Positions 7,289-20,319 of a DNA stretch of 64,000 bases are shown in pieces. The DNA comes from Knoellia sp. p5-6-4 (GTDB lineage Bacteria; Actinomycetota; Actinomycetes; Actinomycetales; Dermatophilaceae): contig NZ_JARGZF010000002.1 of NCBI RefSeq assembly GCF_029222705.1, forward strand, positions 124,001-188,000. The letters are read 5' to 3'. A program made the translations under genes and the position numbers. Each line of letters starts with the position of its first letter. Within the stretch, counting starts at the first letter, position 1. The notes under the pieces were generated by a model. That model had not been told where the DNA came from. It saw only the letters and a program-made list of their open reading frames with translations, and did no database searches.

Positions 7289-8680
7289 CTAGGACCGAGA
7301 CCGACCGAGCGCGGTCACGAGGTCGCCGAGCTCTCGTTCGACAGCGCCGATGAGGAGGTCGACGTCGGGCACGGCCTCACCGTCCGCCGTGATGCCGACC
7401 GTCAGCCTGCCCGCGTAGGTGACCATCGCCGCGCTGGCCCGGACCTCCTGCGCGGTGGGGACGTACGGCACCAGCTCGAGCAGCCGCCGGCCGGCGAGGT
7501 ACTGCGGCTCCACCGGACCGGGGATGTTGGACGCGACGACGTTGACCCGCCCCTGGCCCGAGCGCCCGTACGCCCGGGCCCCGTGGGCGACCAGTGCCGC
7601 GGGGATGTGGTCGGCCATCCGGACCACCGCTGCCGTGGCGTCGGCCACCTCACAAGCCTTCTGCTCGGCCGTCCGCGCGGCCACCGCAGCCAGCCGAGCC
7701 GCGGGGTCGGGCAGGTGCACGGGCAGCTCCACGAACATGGCCGAGGAGAGGTTTCCCAGCCTCCCGGGCTCTCCGGGCACCCGGCGCGACACCGGCACGA
7801 TCGCCCGGAGCACCATGCCGTCCAAGGCCTCCCCGCGGCCCAGCAGCCACCGCCGGTAGCCGCCCGTGAGCGCGGCGAGGAACACGTCGTTGACCGTGCA
7901 CCCCGCGGTCCGTGCGACCGCGGTGACATCGGCGAGGTCCGCCCCGGCCCAGCCCCAGACCCTCAGGGAGCTCAACGGGCCGTTGAGGATCGACGGCGGC
8001 AGGTCTGGCCGGAGCACCTGGGCCAGCCCGAACCGGAGCTGCTCGACACGGCGTCGCGCCCCCCGAGGGGCCAGGAGCGAACGCACGACCAGCCGAATCG
8101 CGCGAGGTGGCAGGAGGACCAGCCAGGCCAAGGAGTCGCCCGCCAACCCGAGGAGCGACGGGGTGGGCCGGGGGCCGTCGTCCACCGGCCGTGGTCGAGC
8201 TCCGCCAGGTGCATCGGCCAGAAGGGCCCGCACCAGGTCGACCCCCGACTTCCCGTCGACCATCGTGTGGTGTGCCTTGGCCACCACGGCCCAACGTCCC
8301 CCGGCCAGGCCATCGACCTGCCACACCTCCCAGAGCGGTCGGTCGGCGTCCAGGCGCGGTGCCATGAGGTGCGCCACCAGGCCACGCAGCTGGGAGTGGT
8401 CGCCAGGGGCAGGGAGCACGGCGTGGTGCACCTGCTCGGCAGGGTCGAAGCCTGTCGCGTCCACCCAGATCGGCCGGCCGAGGTCCAGCGGCATCCTGCG
8501 CACCCGTCGACGGAGGATCGGCACGGCCGCCACCCTCGTCGCGACGTGCTCACGGAACAGGGTGGGGTCCGGCGCGGGACCGTCGAGCACCAACACCGAC
8601 CCGACGTGCAGCGACTGGGTGGGGGTCTCCATCGGCAGGAAGATCGCGTCGAGGGCGCTGAGCCGGTCCGCGCGGGTCAC
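7289..8680 (-). CDS. Wax ester synthase/diacylglycerol acyltransferase (WS/DGAT) family protein
   Basis: 463 residues. The N-terminus RLSALDAIFLPMETPTQ and the catalytic HHTMVDG (137-143, HHxxxDG) are diagnostic of WS/DGAT; later NVVASNIPGP matches the family's C-terminal NxPGP element. Such enzymes join acyl-CoA to diacylglycerol or fatty alcohols at the membrane to form storage lipid. The GTG start is chosen because family proteins begin close to the SALD motif; a longer N-terminus would be unrelated sequence. It is divergent from the following MFS gene and sits alone. Confidence 0.85.
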   Translation of the reverse strand: MTRADRLSALDAIFLPMETPTQSLHVGSVLVLDGPAPDPTLFREHVATRVAAVPILRRRVRRMPLDLGRPIWVDATGFDPAEQVHHAVLPAPGDHSQLRGLVAHLMAPRLDADRPLWEVWQVDGLAGGRWAVVAKAHHTMVDGKSGVDLVRALLADAPGGARPRPVDDGPRPTPSLLGLAGDSLAWLVLLPPRAIRLVVRSLLAPRGARRRVEQLRFGLAQVLRPDLPPSILNGPLSSLRVWGWAGADLADVTAVARTAGCTVNDVFLAALTGGYRRWLLGRGEALDGMVLRAIVPVSRRVPGEPGRLGNLSSAMFVELPVHLPDPAARLAAVAARTAEQKACEVADATAAVVRMADHIPAALVAHGARAYGRSGQGRVNVVASNIPGPVEPQYLAGRRLLELVPYVPTAQEVRASAAMVTYAGRLTVGITADGEAVPDVDLLIGAVERELGDLVTALGRSRS

Positions 8681-8824
8681 CCGGGCAGTGTGGCACCGCC
8701 GCGCGTGCCACGGCGGTGACGGGACGTTGGTCCCTGCCGAGACGGTGGGGAGCACCACACCATCGAGGGGACGCGACGCGCACGGTCGTCGCCGGACCCG
8801 TGACCGACCGGAAGGCAGGGCACC

Positions 8825-10258
8825 ATGGCCGAGCACGCCGCCAGTGGACGACCGTCGAAGGCGCTCCGAAGGGTGCTCGTCCCCCTCGCCCTCGCTCAGT
8901 TCATCTGCAGCTTCGCCGGGTCGAACATGAACGTGATGATCAACGACATGAGCGAGGACCTCGACACCACCGTCCAGGGCATCCAGGTCGCCATCACCAT
9001 CTTCCTGCTCGTCATGGCGGCGCTCATGGTCCCCGGGGGGAAGCTGACCGACCGCTACGGCCGCAAGCGGCTGTTCACGCTGGGTCTCGTGGTCTACGGC
9101 ATCGGCGCGCTGCTGAGCGCGGCGGCGCCGGGTCTGGGCATCCTCATCCTCGGCAACTCCATCCTCGAGGGCGTCGGCACGGCGCTGCTGATCCCGCCGG
9201 TCTACATCCTCACGACGCTGCTGTTCACCGAGGTCACCTCGCGCGCCCGCGCGTTCGGGGCGATCAGCGCGGCGGGAGGCATCGGCGCAGCGGCAGGACC
9301 GCTCATCGGCGGCCTCATCACCTCAGCCATCAGCTGGCGCGCCGCCTTCGTCTTCCAGGCGCTGGTCATCGCGGTGATCGTCCTGTTGAGCCGCCATGTC
9401 GAGGACCCCCTGCCGCCGGACCCCACACGGCCCTTCGACACCGGCGGAGCGGTGCTGTCGTCCGTCGGCCTCATCCTGGTCGTCAGTGGCATCATGGCGA
9501 CCGACAACAACATCTGGCTGATGCTCGGCCTGGTGGCGGCCGGCTCACTCCTGCTGCTGTGGTTCTTCCTGTCGATGCGCGCCAAGGAGCGTGCTGGCAA
9601 GGAGGCCCTGCTGTCGACCGGCCTGTTCCGCAACCGCACGTCCAACCTCGGACTCATCACCCAGAACGCCCAGTGGCTGATGTTGATGGGTGTCTCGTTC
9701 ACGGTCGCGGCCTACCTGCAGGTGGTGCGCGGCTACGACGCGATCGAGACCGGCGTGATCTTCACGGCAGCCACGGTCGGCCTGCTGGCGTCGTCGCTCG
9801 GCGCCGAGCGGTTCGCGAAGCGGCGTGCGCAGCGGACCCTCATCATGGGGGGCTTCGTCCTCACGACGGTCGGGCTCGTCGTCTTCCTCGCCATGGTGTC
9901 CCTGGCCGTGTCGAAGGACGCCACGAGCGCCTGGGTCTTCGCGCCCGGACTCTTCCTGACCGGACTGGGAGTCGGTCTCATGCTGACGCCGTCGGTCAAC
10001 GTGGTGCAGTCGGCCTTCGGTGACGAGCTCCAGGGCGAGATCTCCGGACTGTCGCGCAGCGTGTCCAACCTGGGCTCGTCGCTCGGCACCGCTGTCGCCG
10101 GCACGATCCTCGTGGCGGGCATCACGACCACCCCGGAGCGCTCCTACGGGCTGGCCCTGGCCGTGCTGGCCGTCATCGGAGTCGCGGGAGTGGTGGCCTC
10201 GGCGATGCTGCCCCGTACTCCCGCTCCGGTCGCCGCGGCCCAGGAGGCAACGGCCTGA
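8825..10258 (+). CDS. MFS transporter, drug:H+ antiporter type
   Basis: 477 residues with about 12-14 hydrophobic segments. Motif A is seen as GGKLTDRYGRKRLF after the second segment, and an antiporter-like stretch GAAAGPLIGGLIT follows the fifth. This fits the DHA2/EmrB-QacA-like group of exporters, although the protein is on the short side for 14 segments. The ATG is preceded by GGAAGG. No regulator gene is adjacent, so the substrate cannot be inferred. Confidence 0.85.
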   Translation: MAEHAASGRPSKALRRVLVPLALAQFICSFAGSNMNVMINDMSEDLDTTVQGIQVAITIFLLVMAALMVPGGKLTDRYGRKRLFTLGLVVYGIGALLSAAAPGLGILILGNSILEGVGTALLIPPVYILTTLLFTEVTSRARAFGAISAAGGIGAAAGPLIGGLITSAISWRAAFVFQALVIAVIVLLSRHVEDPLPPDPTRPFDTGGAVLSSVGLILVVSGIMATDNNIWLMLGLVAAGSLLLLWFFLSMRAKERAGKEALLSTGLFRNRTSNLGLITQNAQWLMLMGVSFTVAAYLQVVRGYDAIETGVIFTAATVGLLASSLGAERFAKRRAQRTLIMGGFVLTTVGLVVFLAMVSLAVSKDATSAWVFAPGLFLTGLGVGLMLTPSVNVVQSAFGDELQGEISGLSRSVSNLGSSLGTAVAGTILVAGITTTPERSYGLALAVLAVIGVAGVVASAMLPRTPAPVAAAQEATA

Positions 10259-10291
10259 CCGGCCGGCGGGCACGCTGACCGGGTACCGGCG

Positions 10292-11893
<1,602 letters not shown>

Positions 11894-12048
11894 TACGTAA
11901 CTCCAGACATCGGTTCGGGTGCCACACTGCCCGCGCAAGGGCGGCAGGCGCTCGCATCAGTTGCGGTTGCGCCGCTGAGGGGCTGAGATCACTAGTCTAC
12001 GAGAGTGATCAGGGCGCGCCCGTCACGCCCAGTCCCCGCGGAGGTCCG

Positions 12049-12957
12049 ATGAGCTTCAACGACAACGTCCAGCTCGACACCTCGCAGGTGTCGTCCGGCG
12101 GGGGCGGTGGGCGAGGCGGCATGGTCGTCGGTGGGGGTCTCGGCGGCCTCATCCTGGTGATCATCCTCATGATCTTCGGCATCAACCCCGGCGACCTGCC
12201 CGGCACCGGCACCGACCCCGGTGGGAGCGGACAGGTCGAGCCGGGCGGCGAGCAGAGCGGCGACGCCTTCGCCGAGTGCAAGACCGGCGCCGACGCCAAC
12301 CGCAACGTGGAGTGCCGCGTCATCGGCACGGTGAACTCGGTGCAGGACTACTGGGCATCGGAGCTCCCCCGCTACGGCAAGGAGTACCCACCGGCCAAGA
12401 CCGTGCTCTACAAGGGCGCCACCCAGTCGGGCTGCGGTACCGCCTCCAACCAGGTCGGGCCGTTCTACTGCCCGCTCGACCAGCAGATCTACATCGACGC
12501 CGACTTCTTCTCCATCCTCGAGTCCCAGTTCGGCGCCGACGACGGCTCCCTCGCCCAGATGTACGTCGTGGCGCACGAGTACGGCCACCACCTGCAGAAC
12601 GTCCTCGGCCTGCTGGACCGGGCGCAGCAGGACCCCCAGGGCGCCGAGAGCGGGGCCGTGCGCGTCGAGCTGATGGCCGACTGCCTCGCCGGTGTCTGGG
12701 CCAACCACGCCGCCACCACCAAGGACGAGAAGGGCGTCACCTACCTCAAGCCGCTGACGCAGTCCGACATCGAGTCAGCCCTCTCAGCCGCCGCCGCCGT
12801 CGGCGACGACCGCATCCAGGAGAAGACCCAGGGCCGGGTGAACCCCGAGTCCTGGACCCACGGCTCGGCCGAGGCCCGCCAGAAGTGGTTCCTCACCGGC
12901 TACCAGAAGGGCAACCTCAACTCCTGCGACACCTTCGCCGTCGAGTCGGTCTACTGA
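12049..12957 (+). CDS. Neutral zinc metallopeptidase (YpfJ family), membrane-anchored
   Basis: 302 residues. After a glycine-rich N-terminus there is one membrane segment (about 25-43) and then an external domain with the zinc motif HEYGHH (176-181) and a downstream acidic ELMADCLAG that supplies the third ligand. This is the layout of the YpfJ/KPN_02809 neutral zinc metallopeptidases. Substrate unknown. A good GGAGGT ribosome site lies just before the ATG. The last seven bases (CTACTGA) carry the stop codons of both this gene and the opposite-strand gene. Confidence 0.88.
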   Translation: MSFNDNVQLDTSQVSSGGGGGRGGMVVGGGLGGLILVIILMIFGINPGDLPGTGTDPGGSGQVEPGGEQSGDAFAECKTGADANRNVECRVIGTVNSVQDYWASELPRYGKEYPPAKTVLYKGATQSGCGTASNQVGPFYCPLDQQIYIDADFFSILESQFGADDGSLAQMYVVAHEYGHHLQNVLGLLDRAQQDPQGAESGAVRVELMADCLAGVWANHAATTKDEKGVTYLKPLTQSDIESALSAAAAVGDDRIQEKTQGRVNPESWTHGSAEARQKWFLTGYQKGNLNSCDTFAVESVY

Positions 12958-13535
12958 GCCCGAGCGGCGTCCGGCTCGTCGAGGTCGACCCACACGGCGC
13001 GCCCCCGCCGCAGCGCATCCTGCAGCACCGCGAGCTTCGGGTCCGGCAGATCGTAGAGCTCCCGGCGGGGCAGCGCGTCCAGGTGCGCGAGGCGGGGGTC
13101 CGCCAGCACGTCGCGCACCAGCGCCCGGTCTCCCCCGACGACGATCCCCTGCAGCCCGGAACCCTGGGGCAGCAGGCGCAGCGCGTGCTCGGCCACCGCC
13201 CGCACGAGCTCGTCGGCCTGGTTGCCGCGGCGGCGCGCGAAGCGCTGCTGCGACCACCCGCCGGCCGCCGTGCGGGATTGGACGTACCGCGTACCGCACT
13301 TGTGCGCGGTGAGCCGATCCGCGTGGGCCAGCCCCACGGCATACCCGCCTCTGCGCACCAGCACGAGGCCGAGCGGGTCGTGCGGGAACGACGTGCACAC
13401 GGCCACCGCGCCGTCCCCGCCCTCGGCACGCACGACGGCGCCCTCCTCGGTGAGGAGGGCGCCGTCGTGACGCTCGGCGAAGCCGTCCAGCCAGCGGATG
13501 ACCCGCTCGGGGCCGACCTCGAGCCGCCTGGTCAC
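12951..13535 (-). CDS. acVLRF1-like peptidyl-tRNA hydrolase / release factor (Vms1-related)
   Basis: 194 residues. The segment 87-106 (SRTAAGGWSQQRFARRRGNQ) carries the glycine-rich loop with glutamine found in Vms1/ANKZF1-like release factors and in the actinobacterial acVLRF1 family, where the loop cleaves peptidyl-tRNA during ribosome quality control. No signal peptide or membrane segment is seen, in keeping with a cytosolic role. The GTG start gives the conserved N-terminus. It is the last gene before the suf genes but is 19 bp away from sufT and may have its own promoter. Confidence 0.75.
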   Translation of the reverse strand: MTRRLEVGPERVIRWLDGFAERHDGALLTEEGAVVRAEGGDGAVAVCTSFPHDPLGLVLVRRGGYAVGLAHADRLTAHKCGTRYVQSRTAAGGWSQQRFARRRGNQADELVRAVAEHALRLLPQGSGLQGIVVGGDRALVRDVLADPRLAHLDALPRRELYDLPDPKLAVLQDALRRGRAVWVDLDEPDAARAQ

Positions 13536-13554
13536 GGGCGTGGTCTCAGCGGGC

Positions 13555-13884
13555 TCAGAGGTTGAAGCCCAGGGCGCGGAGCTGCTCGCGGCCGTCGTCG
13601 GTGATCTTGTCCGGGCCCCACGGCGGCATCCAGACCCAGTTCACGCGGTAGGACGCGACGAGACCCTCCAGGGCCTGCTGCGTCTGGTCCTCGATGACGT
13701 CGGTCAGCGGGCAGGCGGCGCTGGTGAGCGTCATGTCGATGACGGCGTGGTTCTGGGCGTCGACGGTGATGCCGTAGACGAGGCCGAGGTCGACGACGTT
13801 GATCCCGAGCTCGGGGTCGACGACATCGCGCATGGCCTCCTCGACGTCGGCGACGTTCGCGGGCAGCTGCTGCGTGTCGGTCAT
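13555..13884 (-). CDS. sufT: SUF system metal-sulfur cluster assembly factor SufT (MIP18/DUF59)
   Basis: 109 residues of the DUF59 family: VVDPELGINVVDLGLVYG is the family's signature and SAACPLTD carries the conserved cysteine. Family members help load Fe-S clusters into target proteins. It is the last gene of the suf operon and its ATG overlaps the sufU stop as ATGA. Confidence 0.92.
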   Translation of the reverse strand: MTDTQQLPANVADVEEAMRDVVDPELGINVVDLGLVYGITVDAQNHAVIDMTLTSAACPLTDVIEDQTQQALEGLVASYRVNWVWMPPWGPDKITDDGREQLRALGFNL

Positions 13885-14368
13885 GCTGTCTCTCCTCTGG
13901 TCTCGGATGAGAGGTCTGTGGCTGTGGTGGTGTCGATGCCCGAGCGGTTCAACGCGTCAGTGAAGGCCATCCATCCCAGCAGGGCGCACTTCACGCGGGC
14001 CGGGTACTTCGCGACGCCGGCGAAGGCCACGCCGTCGCCGATGGCCTCCTCGTCGCCGGGGTCCGTGCCCCTCGACGTGAGCATGGCGCGCATCGCCTCG
14101 TGGGTGCGCAGAGCCTGCTCGACGGTGTGGCCCACGACCTCGTCGGTGAGCACCGAGGTCGACGCCGTGGAGATGGAGCAGCCGAGGGTGTCGTAGGAGA
14201 CGTCCTCGACGACGGCCTCACGGCCCGAGCCCGATAGGTGCACGCGGAGGGTCACCTCGTCGCCGCAGGTGGGGTTCACGTGGTGCACCTCGGCGTCGTA
14301 GGGCTCGCGCAGGCCGGCGTGGTGCGGTCGCTTGCTGTGCTCGAGGATGAGCTCCTGGTAGAGGTCCA

Positions 14369-14369
<1 letters not shown>
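13881..14369 (-). CDS. sufU: SUF sulfur relay protein SufU
   Basis: 162 residues, NifU-N/IscU-like. The zinc/sulfur acceptor cysteines appear as PTCGD, LGCSIS and KCALLGW, the SufU pattern. It takes persulfide sulfur from SufS. The start overlaps the sufS stop by one base (TGATG) and the stop overlaps sufT by 4 nt. Confidence 0.93.
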
Positions 14370-16466
<2,097 letters not shown>

Positions 16467-16470
16467 AGGT

Positions 16471-16830
16471 TCAGCTCTCCTTGGGAACGGCGACGTAGAC
16501 GTCGTCACCGTCGATCTTGACGGGGTAGACAGCGACAGGGACGGTGGCGGGCGGGCCGGAGGGCTCACCGGTGACGAGGTTGAACCGCGAGCCGTGCAGC
16601 CAGCACTCGAGGGTGCAGCCCTCGAGCTCGCCCTCGGACAGCGAGACGTTCGCGTGCGTGCAGGTGTCGTTGACGGCGTGCACGTGGCCGTTCTCGTCCC
16701 GGGCGATCGCGATGACCGTCCCGTTGACGTCGGCCGCGGCCACGCCCACCTCGGGCAGCTCGTCGAGCCGGCAGACACGCACGAAGTCGGCGTCGGTGAT
16801 CTCCTGCACGGCGGTGTTCTCGGCCGTCAT
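16471..16830 (-). CDS. Rieske [2Fe-2S] ferredoxin-like protein of the suf operon
   Basis: 119 residues. Ligands are C57-x-H59 (CTH) and C76-x-x-H79 (CWLH), as in soluble Rieske ferredoxins of non-heme dioxygenases. It sits between sufD (ATGA overlap) and sufC, so it may deliver electrons for cluster assembly or be one of its clients. No oxygenase gene is nearby. Such a gene in the suf operon is common in Actinobacteria as far as I know; function unproven. Confidence 0.9.
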   Translation of the reverse strand: MTAENTAVQEITDADFVRVCRLDELPEVGVAAADVNGTVIAIARDENGHVHAVNDTCTHANVSLSEGELEGCTLECWLHGSRFNLVTGEPSGPPATVPVAVYPVKIDGDDVYVAVPKES

Positions 16831-18035
16831 GCGGCGCCCTCGCTGCGCTCGGCGGACTCGATGCCGCCCAGCTCCGCGTCGATGGCGGCCATGAGGTGCT
16901 CCTGCACCTGGGGAACGCCGATGCGGCCGATGATGCTGGCGAAGAAGCCGCGCACCACGAGCCGACGGGCCGTCGCCTCGTCGATGCCACGGGACTGCAG
17001 GTAGAACAGCTGCTCGTCGTCGAAGCGGCCGGTCGCCGAGGCGTGGCCGGCGCCGACGATCTCGCCGGTCTCGATCTCGAGGTTGGGCACCGAGTCGGCG
17101 CGGGCGCCGTCGGTGAGGATGAGGTTGCGGTTCAGCTCGTAGGTGTCGGTGCCCTCGGCTGCCGCGCGGATCAGCACGTCGCCGACCCAGACGGTGTGGG
17201 CGGTCTCGCCCTGGAGAGCGCCCTTGTACTCGACGTTGGAGGTGCAGTGCGGCGCCTCGTGGTCGACGAACAGCCGGTGCTCCTGGTGCTGGCCGGCGTC
17301 GGCGAAGTAGACGCCGAGACCCTCGAACGAGCCGCCGGGACCGGAGTAGCGGGTGTTGGTCGACACGCGCACGATCTCGCCGCCGAGGGTGACCACCACG
17401 TGCTTGAGGTGGGCGTCGCGGCCGACGAGGGCGTCGTGCTGGGCGAGGTGGATCGCGTCGTCGGCCCACTCCTGGACGCTGACGACCGTCAGGTCGGCGC
17501 CGTCGCCCACCCGGATCTCCACGCCGGCGTTGTGCTGCACGGAGCCGGAGTGCTGGAGCACGACGGTCGCGCGGCTGTGCCGGCCCGCCTCGATGACGGT
17601 GTGGCCGTTGCCGCGGCCCGCGCCGGTGCCGGTGACTCGCACGAAGACCGGCGTCTCGAGCTCGGCCTCCTTGGCGATGCCCACGTAGAGCGCACGCTCG
17701 GTGCCCGCCCAGGCCGTGACCGCGGCACGGTCGGCCGGGCGGTAGGCGGTACCGACACGATCGTCGTCCATCGGCAGGCTGAGCAGCTCGACGCCCTCGG
17801 GCGCCTCCGAATCCACCGTGACGGCGCGCTCAGAGCTGCCCTCCTCGGCGAAGAGGCCGGAGAGCCGGTCCACGGGGGTGAAGCGCCAGTCCTCCTCACG
17901 GCCGCCGGGCACGGCGAAGTCCGCGACGGCATACGAGGTCCTGCGCTCGGCGCGGGACTGGTCCGGGACCATCGTCTCGGCCGAGTGCGTGTGCGCTCCC
18001 TCGGTGGGGCGGGGCTTGTCTGCCAGAAGGCTCAT
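16827..18035 (-). CDS. sufD: Fe-S cluster scaffold subunit SufD
   Basis: 402 residues of the SufB/SufD beta-helix family; the C-terminal part LYFLQSRGIDEATARRLVVRG matches the conserved SufBD tail. It pairs with SufB and SufC and is thought to help iron entry. The ATG overlaps the sufB stop by one base and the stop overlaps the Rieske start by four. Confidence 0.94.
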   Translation of the reverse strand: MSLLADKPRPTEGAHTHSAETMVPDQSRAERRTSYAVADFAVPGGREEDWRFTPVDRLSGLFAEEGSSERAVTVDSEAPEGVELLSLPMDDDRVGTAYRPADRAAVTAWAGTERALYVGIAKEAELETPVFVRVTGTGAGRGNGHTVIEAGRHSRATVVLQHSGSVQHNAGVEIRVGDGADLTVVSVQEWADDAIHLAQHDALVGRDAHLKHVVVTLGGEIVRVSTNTRYSGPGGSFEGLGVYFADAGQHQEHRLFVDHEAPHCTSNVEYKGALQGETAHTVWVGDVLIRAAAEGTDTYELNRNLILTDGARADSVPNLEIETGEIVGAGHASATGRFDDEQLFYLQSRGIDEATARRLVVRGFFASIIGRIGVPQVQEHLMAAIDAELGGIESAERSEGAA

Positions 18036-19453
18036 CAGCCGACGGCTCCTTCCATCTGCAGCTCGATCAGGCGGTTCAGCTCGAGGGCGTACTCCATGGG
18101 CAGCTCGCGCGCGATGGGCTCGACGAAGCCGCGCACGATCATGGCCATGGCCTCCTCCTCGGTGAGGCCGCGGGACATCAGGTAGAACAGCTGGTCCTCG
18201 GAGACCTTGGACACGGTCGCCTCGTGGCCCATCTTCACGTCGTCCTCGCGGATGTCGACGTAGGGGTAGGTGTCGGAGCGGCTGATGTTGTCGACCAGCA
18301 GCGCGTCGCAGACGACCGAGCTCTTCGAGCCGTGCGCGCCCTCCATGATCTGGACCAGGCCGCGGTAGGAGGTGCGGCCGCCGCCACGGGCCACCGACTT
18401 CGACACGATGGTCGAGGAGGTGTTGGGCGCGGCGTGGACCATCTTGGAGCCGGCGTCCTGGTGCTGGCCCTCGCCGGCGAAGGCGATCGACAGCGTCTCG
18501 CCCTTGGCGTGCTCGCCGAGCAGGAAGACGGCCGGGTACTTCATGGTGACCTTGGAGCCGATGTTGCCGTCGATCCACTCCATGGTGGCGCCCTCGGCGG
18601 CGGTGGCCCGCTTGGTGACGAGGTTGTACACGTTGTTCGACCAGTTCTGGATGGTCGTGTAGCGCACGCGGGCGTTCTTCTTCACGACGATCTCGACGAC
18701 CGCGGAGTGCAGCGAGTCGGACTTGTAGATCGGCGCGGTGCAGCCCTCGACGTAGTGCACGTAGGAGCCCTCGTCGGCGATGATCAGGGTCCGCTCGAAC
18801 TGGCCCATGTTCTCGGTGTTGATCCGGAAGTAGGCCTGCAGCGGGATGTCGACGTGCACGCCCGGCGGGACGTAGATGAACGAGCCACCCGACCAGACGG
18901 CGGTGTTGAGCGAGGCGAACTTGTTGTCGCCGGCCGGGATGACGCTGGCGAAGTACTCGCGGAACAGGTCCTCGTGCTCGCGCAGGCCGGTGTCGGTGTC
19001 GACGAAGATGACGCCCTTCTCCTCCAGGTCCTCGCGGATCTGGTGGTAGACGACCTCCGACTCGTACTGGGCGGCGACACCGGCGATGAGGCGCTGCTTC
19101 TCCGCCTCCGGGATGCCGAGCCTGTCGTAGGTGTTCTTGATGTCCTCGGGCAGCTCGTCCCAGGTGGTCGCCTGCTTCTCCGTCGACTTCACGAAGTACT
19201 TGATGTTCTGGAAGTCGATGCCCGACAGGTCCGAGCCCCAGTTGGGCATGGGCTTCTTGTCGAACAGGCGCAGCGACTTCAGGCGCAGCTTGAGCATCCA
19301 CTCGGGCTCGTTCTTGCGCGCCGAGATGTCGCGGACGACCTCCTCGTTGAGGCCACGCCGAGCGGAGGCCCCAGCGGTGTCGCTGTCAGCCCAGCCGTAC
19401 TCGTAGCGCCCGAGGTCCTTCAGACCCGGGTTCAGCTCTTCGATGGTGCTCAT
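18035..19453 (-). CDS. sufB: Fe-S cluster scaffold subunit SufB
   Basis: 472 residues, the major SUF scaffold. Conserved stretches include [27 protein letters not shown] with the cysteine implicated in sulfur acceptance, and the C-terminal [17 protein letters not shown]. No intein is present, unlike SufB of some mycobacteria. The ATG overlaps the sufR stop as ATGA. Confidence 0.96.
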   Translation of the reverse strand: MSTIEELNPGLKDLGRYEYGWADSDTAGASARRGLNEEVVRDISARKNEPEWMLKLRLKSLRLFDKKPMPNWGSDLSGIDFQNIKYFVKSTEKQATTWDELPEDIKNTYDRLGIPEAEKQRLIAGVAAQYESEVVYHQIREDLEEKGVIFVDTDTGLREHEDLFREYFASVIPAGDNKFASLNTAVWSGGSFIYVPPGVHVDIPLQAYFRINTENMGQFERTLIIADEGSYVHYVEGCTAPIYKSDSLHSAVVEIVVKKNARVRYTTIQNWSNNVYNLVTKRATAAEGATMEWIDGNIGSKVTMKYPAVFLLGEHAKGETLSIAFAGEGQHQDAGSKMVHAAPNTSSTIVSKSVARGGGRTSYRGLVQIMEGAHGSKSSVVCDALLVDNISRSDTYPYVDIREDDVKMGHEATVSKVSEDQLFYLMSRGLTEEEAMAMIVRGFVEPIARELPMEYALELNRLIELQMEGAVG

Positions 19454-20247
19454 CGCGTGGACCCTTTCGTGGTTTCTGCGGTGGGGGTGGTCGTGCTCAT
19501 GGCGCTGGGCCCGGGGGCGACATCGCCCCTGGGCGGGACAGTGGGGGTGGGAACGAAGGTGGTGCACACGTGGTCGCCGTGCGCCAGCGTCGCGAGCCGC
19601 TGCACGTGCACGCCGAGCAGCCGCGAGAACGCATCTGTTTCAGCGTCACAGAACTGGGGAAATTCCCGAGCCACGTGCTGCACGGGGCAGTGCCCCTGGC
19701 ACAGCTGTATGCCGGTGAGCGGGCCTGCGCTTCCGGCCGCCGCCCCCACGGGGCGTGCGGAGGCCGCGAAGCCGTCCCGGGTGAGGGCCTGCACCAGGGC
19801 CGCCGTACGGGCCTGCCGGTCCTCGCCCGCCTCGGCGAGCTCCGCGGCATACCGGGCCTCGAGCTCGGCGACCCGCTGCTGGGCGAAGCGCGTCACGGCG
19901 CCCTCCCCCGCGGCGTCCGCGAGGAAGCGCAGGGCGTCGGTGGCGAGGTGGTCGTAGTCGGACTCGAGGGCCTGGTGGCCGGCCTCCGCCATCACGTAGG
20001 CGCGCGCGGGGCGCCCGCGGCCACGGTGGCCGGTGACCGCCTCGCGGCTGCTGATCAGGCCGAGCTCGACGAGGTTGTCGAGGTGGCGGCGCACCGCCGC
20101 AGCGGTCAGGCCGAGCTGGTCTGCGAGGGACGCCGCGGTGATGGGTCCACTCTCGCTGATCGCCTGCAACACCCGGTCGCGCGTGCGCGACTCGAGGACC
20201 TGCGGCTGGGCCGCACCGTCCTGGCGTTCGTGTCCGGCGATAAACAC
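19450..20247 (-). CDS. sufR: SUF operon repressor SufR (Fe-S-sensing winged-helix)
   Basis: 265 residues. The N-terminus is a winged helix (about 22-66, with [19 protein letters not shown] as the recognition unit) followed by a G-R-G-R-P wing. The C-terminal cysteines C183, C187, C200 and C228 are the likely 2Fe-2S/4Fe-4S ligands; the C187-x12-C200 spacing matches known SufR proteins, while the expected third cysteine, about 14 residues on, is missing. It is the first gene of the operon. There is no ribosome site before the GTG, so a leaderless transcript is likely. Confidence 0.9.
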   Translation of the reverse strand: MFIAGHERQDGAAQPQVLESRTRDRVLQAISESGPITAASLADQLGLTAAAVRRHLDNLVELGLISSREAVTGHRGRGRPARAYVMAEAGHQALESDYDHLATDALRFLADAAGEGAVTRFAQQRVAELEARYAAELAEAGEDRQARTAALVQALTRDGFAASARPVGAAAGSAGPLTGIQLCQGHCPVQHVAREFPQFCDAETDAFSRLLGVHVQRLATLAHGDHVCTTFVPTPTVPPRGDVAPGPSAMSTTTPTAETTKGSTR

Positions 20248-20283
20248 AACAGTGATGTTACGTAATTGCCGGGAGAGGGGAAA
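20248..20283 (-). promoter_or_regulatory. Likely leaderless promoter and operator of the suf operon
   Basis: On the minus strand TAACAT (a -10 hexamer) lies seven bases before the sufR GTG, with TTTCCC 17 bases farther upstream as a weak -35. AACAGTGATGTT, an inverted AACA/TGTT repeat, overlaps the -10 and would suit autorepression by SufR. TTACGTAA is nested in it. Start of transcription at or next to the GTG is inferred. Confidence 0.5.
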
Positions 20284-20284
20284 G

Positions 20285-20303
20285 GAAGGTCTGCCTAACC
20301 TCT
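20285..20303. promoter_or_regulatory. DtxR/IdeR-like iron box upstream of sufR
   Basis: GAAGGTCTGCCTAACCTCT matches about 14 of 19 positions of the known IdeR/DtxR consensus (TTAGGTTAGSCTAACCTAA), including the core GGT, GCCTAACCT. It lies just upstream of the suf -35, where an iron-dependent regulator could act. It could be a chance match: the left half-site is weak. Confidence 0.4.
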
Positions 20304-20319
20304 GCCGATCCCGCAGAAA

